Positions 60,286 to 64,000 of a stretch of 64,000 bases of DNA are shown piece by piece. The notes beneath the pieces are model-generated. The model worked only from the letters and a program-made list of their open reading frames with translations. It was not told the DNA's origin and did no database searches. The stretch spans positions 360,801-424,800 of the forward strand of contig CANOTP010000001.1 of assembly GCA_947570135.1 (NCBI GenBank), read 5' to 3'. Positions within the stretch are counted from its first letter, which is position 1, and each line of letters begins with the position of its first letter. This stretch comes from an uncultured Candidatus Melainabacteria bacterium (GTDB lineage Bacteria; Cyanobacteriota; Vampirovibrionia; Gastranaerophilales; Gastranaerophilaceae). The translations under genes and the position numbers were made by a program.

Positions 60286-60909
60286 ATGGATATTAAAAAT
60301 AATACTGCAAATATCGTATCTGTCAGCAGAATATTTGTAGCTTTTGTTGCAATCGGTTTATTGTTTGTGCATACAACAAATGCTTATATTTGGTCGGTTA
60401 TTTTAACCGCAATTGCATTTGCTATGGACGGTGTTGACGGATATATTGCAAGAAAGTACAACCAGTCTTCAGAGTGGGGGTCTGTACTTGATATTATGGG
60501 GGACAGAATCGTTGAAGCTTCATACTGGATTGTGTTTGCTGTTATGGGTTGGTTAAATATTCTGTTTCCGATTATTTGTGTCGCCAGAGCATTTACAACT
60601 GACGGAATCAGAAGTGTTGCTCTATCAAAAGGTATGACTGCCTTTGGTGATAAATCTATGCAATCAACAGCTTGGGGAAAGTTTATTTGCGGTTCAAAAT
60701 TTATGCGTATAAGCTATGCTGTAGCTAAAGTTGCGGCATTTGTGTTGTTGATAGTTGCTTATATTCCTAATATGAATCCAAATAGCTGTGGGATCATACG
60801 TGTAATTGCTGAAATTCTGGCATGGGCTGCTATTATATTCTGTGTTGTTAGAGCTATCCCTGTAGTTGCAGAAAGCGGAAAGTTATTTAATGATGGCAAA
60901 CAGGCTTAA
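60286..60909 (+). CDS. CDP-alcohol phosphatidyltransferase family protein
   Basis: 207 residues, about five to six membrane helices. The family signature D-G-x2-A-R-x8-G-x3-D-x3-D is present in MDGVDGYIARKYNQ followed by SEWGSVLDIMGDR. It most likely makes a phospholipid head group (phosphatidylglycerophosphate synthase or a relative); the choice cannot be made from sequence alone. The end overlaps trmL by 20 nt. Confidence 0.88.
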   Translation: MDIKNNTANIVSVSRIFVAFVAIGLLFVHTTNAYIWSVILTAIAFAMDGVDGYIARKYNQSSEWGSVLDIMGDRIVEASYWIVFAVMGWLNILFPIICVARAFTTDGIRSVALSKGMTAFGDKSMQSTAWGKFICGSKFMRISYAVAKVAAFVLLIVAYIPNMNPNSCGIIRVIAEILAWAAIIFCVVRAIPVVAESGKLFNDGKQA

Positions 60910-61345
60910 TATTGTTCTTTATGAACCCGAAATTCCTCAAAATACGGGAAACATCGCAAGACTTTGTGCTTGTTGTGGGGCAAGTTTATATCTTGTCGGG
61001 AAGTTAGGATTTTCGCTTTCAAGTAAATATACAAAGCGTGCAGGACTTGACTATTGGGAAAGCGTTGACTTGCATAAAGTTGATACAATGGAACAGTTGT
61101 ACGATGAATTTCCTGACGGAACATTTTATTATCTGACAACAAAGACAGATAAATTGTACACAGATATTGAGTTTAAAGACGGTGATTTTATCGTTTTCGG
61201 ACCAGAAACAAGAGGACTGCCAGATAAGTACGTCAAAGATTCTCATGCCAGAACAATTCCGATGAAAGAAGGTCAACGAAGCCTTAATTTATCAAATTCT
61301 GTTGCGATTGTAGCTTACGAGGCAATAAGGCAAAATGGATTATAA
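60890..61345 (+). CDS. trmL: tRNA (cytidine/uridine-34-2'-O)-methyltransferase
   Basis: About 151 residues from the ATG pair at 60890/60893 (MMANRLNIVLYEPEIPQNTGN). The SPOUT knot motifs follow: NIARLCACCGASL, FVFGPETRGLP-type IVFGPETRGLPD and RSLNLSNSVAIVAYE. TrmL methylates the wobble position of tRNA-Leu. The longer reading that begins at 60866 includes a part inside the preceding gene and has no ribosome site. It overlaps nnrD by 11 nt. Confidence 0.93.
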   Translation: MMANRLNIVLYEPEIPQNTGNIARLCACCGASLYLVGKLGFSLSSKYTKRAGLDYWESVDLHKVDTMEQLYDEFPDGTFYYLTTKTDKLYTDIEFKDGDFIVFGPETRGLPDKYVKDSHARTIPMKEGQRSLNLSNSVAIVAYEAIRQNGL

Positions 61346-62156
61346 GCTTCCCGCTAGGGTCGAAAAATCTAATAAATCAACTTACGGCAAAGTTTTAAAT
61401 ATTGCAGGTTCTGATTATATGCCTGGGGCAGCTTATTTATCAAGTGTTTCGGCATTAAAAATCGGTTGTGGATACTGTTTTTTATGTTCAACTGAGCGAG
61501 TAATCGATGCGGTTTCTGCACAAATCCAAAATATAGTGTTTGTGCCGAAAAAAGATGTCTTGCTGCATTTGGCTGATTGTGATGTTGTTGAAATTGGTTG
61601 CGGCTTATCTCAAACCGAAGAAGCTGTTAGGATATTTGAGCAGATATTAAATTCCTGTCCACAAAATTTACCCCTTATAATTGACGCTGACGGGTTAAAT
61701 ATAATCTCTAAAGATCCTGAGAAGTTTCTTTCAAAAGGGTTTTCCTCTGCAATATTTACACCGCATCCTAAAGAGGCGGCAAGGCTGTTAAATTGTTCCT
61801 TGGAAGATGTTTTAGCTGATGTCAGGCTTGCCGCTGGGAAAATCTGTGCTAAATATCAATGTATTACTGTTTTAAAAACACATAGAACAGTTGTAATGTC
61901 ACCTGGTGGAAGATTTTATGAAAACACTACGGGAAATAATTCTATGGCAAAAGCGGGCTCAGGGGATGTTTTGTGCGGAATGATTACGGGGCTTACGGCT
62001 CAAGGTACGGAGTTGTTTGAAGCTGCGGCATTGGGAGTCTATTTACACGGGCTAAGCGGTGATTTGGCAGCAGAAAAGCTTACCGCATACTCAGTTATGG
62101 CTGAGGATTTGATAAGCTTTATTCCGAATGCTGTTAAATTATATTTAAATAATTAG
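61335..62156 (+). CDS. nnrD: ADP/ATP-dependent NAD(P)H-hydrate dehydratase
   Basis: 273 residues. GKVLNIAGSDYMPGAAYLS at the start, IIDADGLNII, FTPHPKEAARLL and NSMAKAGSGDVLCGMITGL are the ribokinase-like signature of the C-terminal domain of YjeF/NnrD. It repairs damaged NAD(P)H hydrates. The epimerase domain (NnrE) is absent, so it is a stand-alone dehydratase. It overlaps trmL by 11 nt. Confidence 0.92.
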   Translation: MDYKLPARVEKSNKSTYGKVLNIAGSDYMPGAAYLSSVSALKIGCGYCFLCSTERVIDAVSAQIQNIVFVPKKDVLLHLADCDVVEIGCGLSQTEEAVRIFEQILNSCPQNLPLIIDADGLNIISKDPEKFLSKGFSSAIFTPHPKEAARLLNCSLEDVLADVRLAAGKICAKYQCITVLKTHRTVVMSPGGRFYENTTGNNSMAKAGSGDVLCGMITGLTAQGTELFEAAALGVYLHGLSGDLAAEKLTAYSVMAEDLISFIPNAVKLYLNN

Positions 62157-62386
62157 AATCTGAAGTCAATTGCATTACCGCAATCTTTTGGTGCGACAGT
62201 TTCAAAGATTGGAGTAGTTGGTGCGAAGTAAGAAACTTTGCTTTCTACTGTTTTTTCGGCTTTTTCTACTGTGTTAAGTCCGTCACGGCGTAAAAAATTG
62301 CCTGCATTTTCTAATTGTCTTGAAACTACTTTTGCGCCTTCTGCTAATCTTGTTTCGGCTTTTGCTGCTACAGGGGCTAAAAACAT
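62153..62386 (-). CDS. small hypothetical protein
   Basis: 77 residues (MFLAPVAAKAETRLAEGAKV at the start), mostly a charged, amphipathic Ala/Glu/Lys helix up to about residue 50, then a Pro/Thr-rich tail ending GNAIDFRF. AAAGGAGAAA is a strong ribosome site 5-6 nt before the ATG. It converges with nnrD, sharing 4 nt. No signal peptide or domain recognised. Confidence 0.6.
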   Translation of the reverse strand: MFLAPVAAKAETRLAEGAKVVSRQLENAGNFLRRDGLNTVEKAEKTVESKVSYFAPTTPIFETVAPKDCGNAIDFRF

Positions 62387-62465
62387 TGTTATTTCTCCTT
62401 TTCTGATTTTTATTTGGGGTATTTTACTTCTACTATTAAATATCTTGATGATTTTTATTAAATAG

Positions 62466-62504
62466 CCCGATAGGGTAGAATTTTGTTATCTCTCTCCTAT
62501 CGGG
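62466..62504 (-). terminator. stem-loop after speD
   Basis: Arms CCCGATAGG (62466-62474) and CCTATCGGG (62496-62504) around a 21-base loop. It lies downstream of speD on its strand and upstream of the small gene at 62386. It may end speD transcription or form the leader of the next gene. Confidence 0.5.
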
Positions 62505-62533
62505 TAATTAATTCTTTTTAACTATAAATATAA

Positions 62534-62989
62534 TTAGCTTTCGATTTGTGACATAATTTCAAACGGTTTTTCAACGACTTTCATTTCTTGTCTTGTTATA
62601 ATACCGCGTTTTAGTTCTGAGAAGCTTGCTTTTTTAGAGCAGAATTTGTTTTTCAAAAATTCATAAGCAACTTTCGGGTCACATTTGGTGCCGCAAGTAA
62701 ATAAGTCTACCGCAGCATACCCAAGTTCAGGCCAGGTATGGATAGCCAAATGGCTTTCAGAGATGATTACAACCCCTGAAACTCCGTACGGGCTGAACAT
62801 ATGGAAACATTTTTGTACGATAGTTGCTCCGCATTCCAATGCTGCATCTATCATGTATTTTTCAACTTTATCAATACTGTTCAAAGTATTCGGATCACAT
62901 TCAAAAAATTCTGCAAGAACGTGTTGTCCTAAATTAATTTCATCAATCTCAGAATTTTTTTCAAACATGTCTAAAGGTGAGTCTGTCAA
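62534..62989 (-). CDS. speD: S-adenosylmethionine decarboxylase proenzyme
   Basis: 151 residues. ISESHLAIHTWPELGYAAVDLFTCG (split as ISESHLAIHTWPE and YAAVDLFTCG) contains the self-cleavage Ser that becomes pyruvoyl, and the catalytic His/Cys. This is the bacterial class 1B proenzyme. It makes the aminopropyl donor for spermidine. I use the TTG start at 62989, ten bases after AAGGAG; an ATG 21 nt further in (MFEKNSEID) is the alternative. No speE is adjacent. Confidence 0.9.
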   Translation of the reverse strand: MTDSPLDMFEKNSEIDEINLGQHVLAEFFECDPNTLNSIDKVEKYMIDAALECGATIVQKCFHMFSPYGVSGVVIISESHLAIHTWPELGYAAVDLFTCGTKCDPKVAYEFLKNKFCSKKASFSELKRGIITRQEMKVVEKPFEIMSQIES

Positions 62990-63201
62990 TTTATCTGTTC
63001 TCCTTATGTCATAAATGTATATTTCACACTATTACATAATATAATAAAAATTTATTTTTTGTTAGTTTTTTGCGATAAACATTTTTGTTATATTCCTATA
63101 ACTGTCATAAAGACACTTATAGGTTAATTTTTAAATATTTTATATTGTTAAGTTTTATTAATTCTATATTAAAACCTCTACCTTTGTATTAAAATCAGGG
63201 T

Positions 63202-63900
63202 ATGAATAATAAGATTTTAGTCGTTGATGATGATATGGCGATAAATGAATTAATCAAGATTAATTTAGAATTATCGGGTTATAAAGTTGTTCAGGCATTT
63301 GACGGTGTGAAGGGTTTTGCGCTTGCTAAACAGGAGCTTCCGTCGCTTGTGGTATTGGATGTCATGATGCCTGAGGTTGACGGGTTTACTGTTGCTAAAA
63401 GGATACGACAAAACGATGAAACAAAAAATATTCCTATTATTATGTTGACAGCATTATCTCAACTTAATGATAAAGTGAACGGATTTAATATTGGGGTAGA
63501 TGATTATTTGGTTAAACCGTTTGAAATTGAAGAACTTTTAGTAAGAGTTCGTGCACTTTTAAAACGTACTAACCAAATTCCCGAATCGGCTTCTACAAGA
63601 GATTTATTAACTTTGGGCGAGATTACACTTTTGCCTGAAATGTATTGTGTAAAAATAAGTGATGCTCAAGTAAAATTAACGCCTATTGAGTTTGAGATAT
63701 TTAATCTTTTGTTTCAAAATCATGGAAATATGGTGTCTTCAGCTAAGCTTTTAAAAGAAATTTGGGGATATTCGCCTGATGATGATATTGAAACAATTAG
63801 GGTTCATATAAGACATTTGCGCAGTAAGATTGATAAGATTTCAAACGGTAAAAAGTATATTAAAACAATTTATGGCGGCGGATATAAGTTAGATATTTAA
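63202..63900 (+). CDS. OmpR/PhoB-family response regulator
   Basis: 232 residues. The receiver has DDDMAIN, phospho-acceptor Asp in VVLDVMMP, Thr in MLTAL and Lys in DYLVKPF, all conserved. The C-terminal winged helix runs from LTPIEFEIFNLL to IRVHIRHLRSKI and ends TIYGGGYKLD. It resembles the cyanobacterial RpaB/RpaA group by eye, without proof. No kinase gene is next to it. A possible promoter is TTGTTA-N16-TATTAA upstream. Confidence 0.92.
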   Translation: MNNKILVVDDDMAINELIKINLELSGYKVVQAFDGVKGFALAKQELPSLVVLDVMMPEVDGFTVAKRIRQNDETKNIPIIMLTALSQLNDKVNGFNIGVDDYLVKPFEIEELLVRVRALLKRTNQIPESASTRDLLTLGEITLLPEMYCVKISDAQVKLTPIEFEIFNLLFQNHGNMVSSAKLLKEIWGYSPDDDIETIRVHIRHLRSKIDKISNGKKYIKTIYGGGYKLDI

Positions 63901-63903
63901 GAC

Positions 63904-63964
63904 TGAGGAGAAAAGAATGAAAAACAGAGTATTAAATAGAATTTCGGGGGGGGTAACTTTTTAA
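63904..63964 (+). other. conserved prepilin 5' module, copy 3 (short ORF with G8 tract)
   Basis: TGAGGAGAAAAGA precedes an ATG at 63917 that opens a 15-codon frame, MKNRVLNRISGGVTF, ending at TAA 63962-63964. TCG begins 27 nt after the ATG, and the G-tract is eight bases (63946-63953), then TAACTTTT as in copies 1 and 2. Confidence 0.7.
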
Positions 63965-64000
63965 GCTTATTTTCCCGTACGATTTCGGGGTTCACATTGA
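63917..64000 (+). CDS. prepilin-like protein, partial, frame split at a G8 tract
   Basis: The window ends inside the gene. With one base gained at the G-tract the reading runs MKN...ISGGGNFLSLFSRTISGFTL, reaching the G|F-T-L start of a prepilin helix in the last codons. Without it the short frame stops at 63964. It follows the response regulator by 16 nt. Based on copies 1 and 2 the rest should be a pilin domain; this needs the next contig sequence. Confidence 0.55.

Noticed and set aside
1..64000. CRISPR array, prophage, or insertion sequence
   Set aside because: No regularly spaced repeats, cas, integrase, phage structural or transposase genes were seen on either strand.

Overview
This is an AT-rich bacterial chromosome segment from a free-living or gut-type heterotroph. 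It most resembles the non-photosynthetic relatives of Cyanobacteria (Melainabacteria/Vampirovibrionia, Gastranaerophilales). I infer this from the atpB-E-F'-F-H-A-G order with separate b and b' subunits and no atpD/atpC, from an Alb3-like YidC with an enlarged loop, and from many prepilins beginning FTLAE(V/T)LITLG. No rRNA, CRISPR array, prophage or intact transposon was seen.

Layout. 1-4.7 kb: flavoprotein edge, MerR regulator, UmuC-like polymerase, a protein with four GntR-type helix-turn-helix domains, and a prepilin divergent from a small XRE regulator. 4.7-12.3 kb: smc-scpA-scpB, a matrixin-like metalloprotease, a frame-split prepilin, and a PHP phosphoesterase. 12.3-18.2 kb: membrane protein, zinc-ribbon protein, rph, secreted helical proteins, acetolactate synthase, an odd short formyltransferase and two small unknowns. 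18.2-22.3 kb: a Na+-translocating oxaloacetate-decarboxylase-type operon (birA-oadG-oadA-oadB). 22.3-28 kb: ATP synthase operon. 28-31.4 kb: two tandem paralogous unknown proteins. 31.8-38.8 kb: LCP protein, nitroreductase, DUF3137-LemA pair, tRNA-Arg(CCG), CHAP hydrolase, trpR-trpB, adenylate kinase. 39-47 kb: tRNA-Arg(CCT), pnp, PfkB kinase, two-component pair, possible small RNA, PilZ protein, PLP decarboxylase. 47-49.8 kb: a second frame-split prepilin, lytic transglycosylase, and another prepilin divergent from a small regulator. 49.8-64 kb: queA, yidC, tRNA-Pro, MBOAT/AlgX-like O-acetylation pair with an XRE regulator, acyltransferase-nitrilase-PBP4-glycosyltransferase, oxidoreductase, pgsA-like, trmL, nnrD, speD, an OmpR-type regulator, and the start of a third frame-split prepilin.

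The most unusual signal is a shared 5' module on three of the five prepilin genes. Each opens with a strong ribosome site and MKN. Exactly 27 nt after the start codon comes a G-rich core (TCGGG-R-GGGG-TAACTTTT) read as SGGVTF, followed soon by a stop. In all three the prepilin body lies in the same other frame, reached by adding one base (or a -1 ribosomal shift) at the G-run. This suggests programmed recoding or a G-tract contingency switch. One copy also carries a 95-bp palindromic repeat read through in frame just upstream of the prepilin cleavage site.

Other recurring themes are small DNA-binding regulators with a -10 box 6-8 nt before the start codon (leaderless mRNAs), palindromic operators on divergent prepilin promoters, and a recurrent N-terminal F-(T/N/Q)-(G/S) motif after a short polar stretch on several unknown proteins and on adenylate kinase. 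The energy genes combine a biotin-dependent Na+ pump with its own biotin ligase and an ATP synthase c subunit that lacks the usual Na+ ligands.
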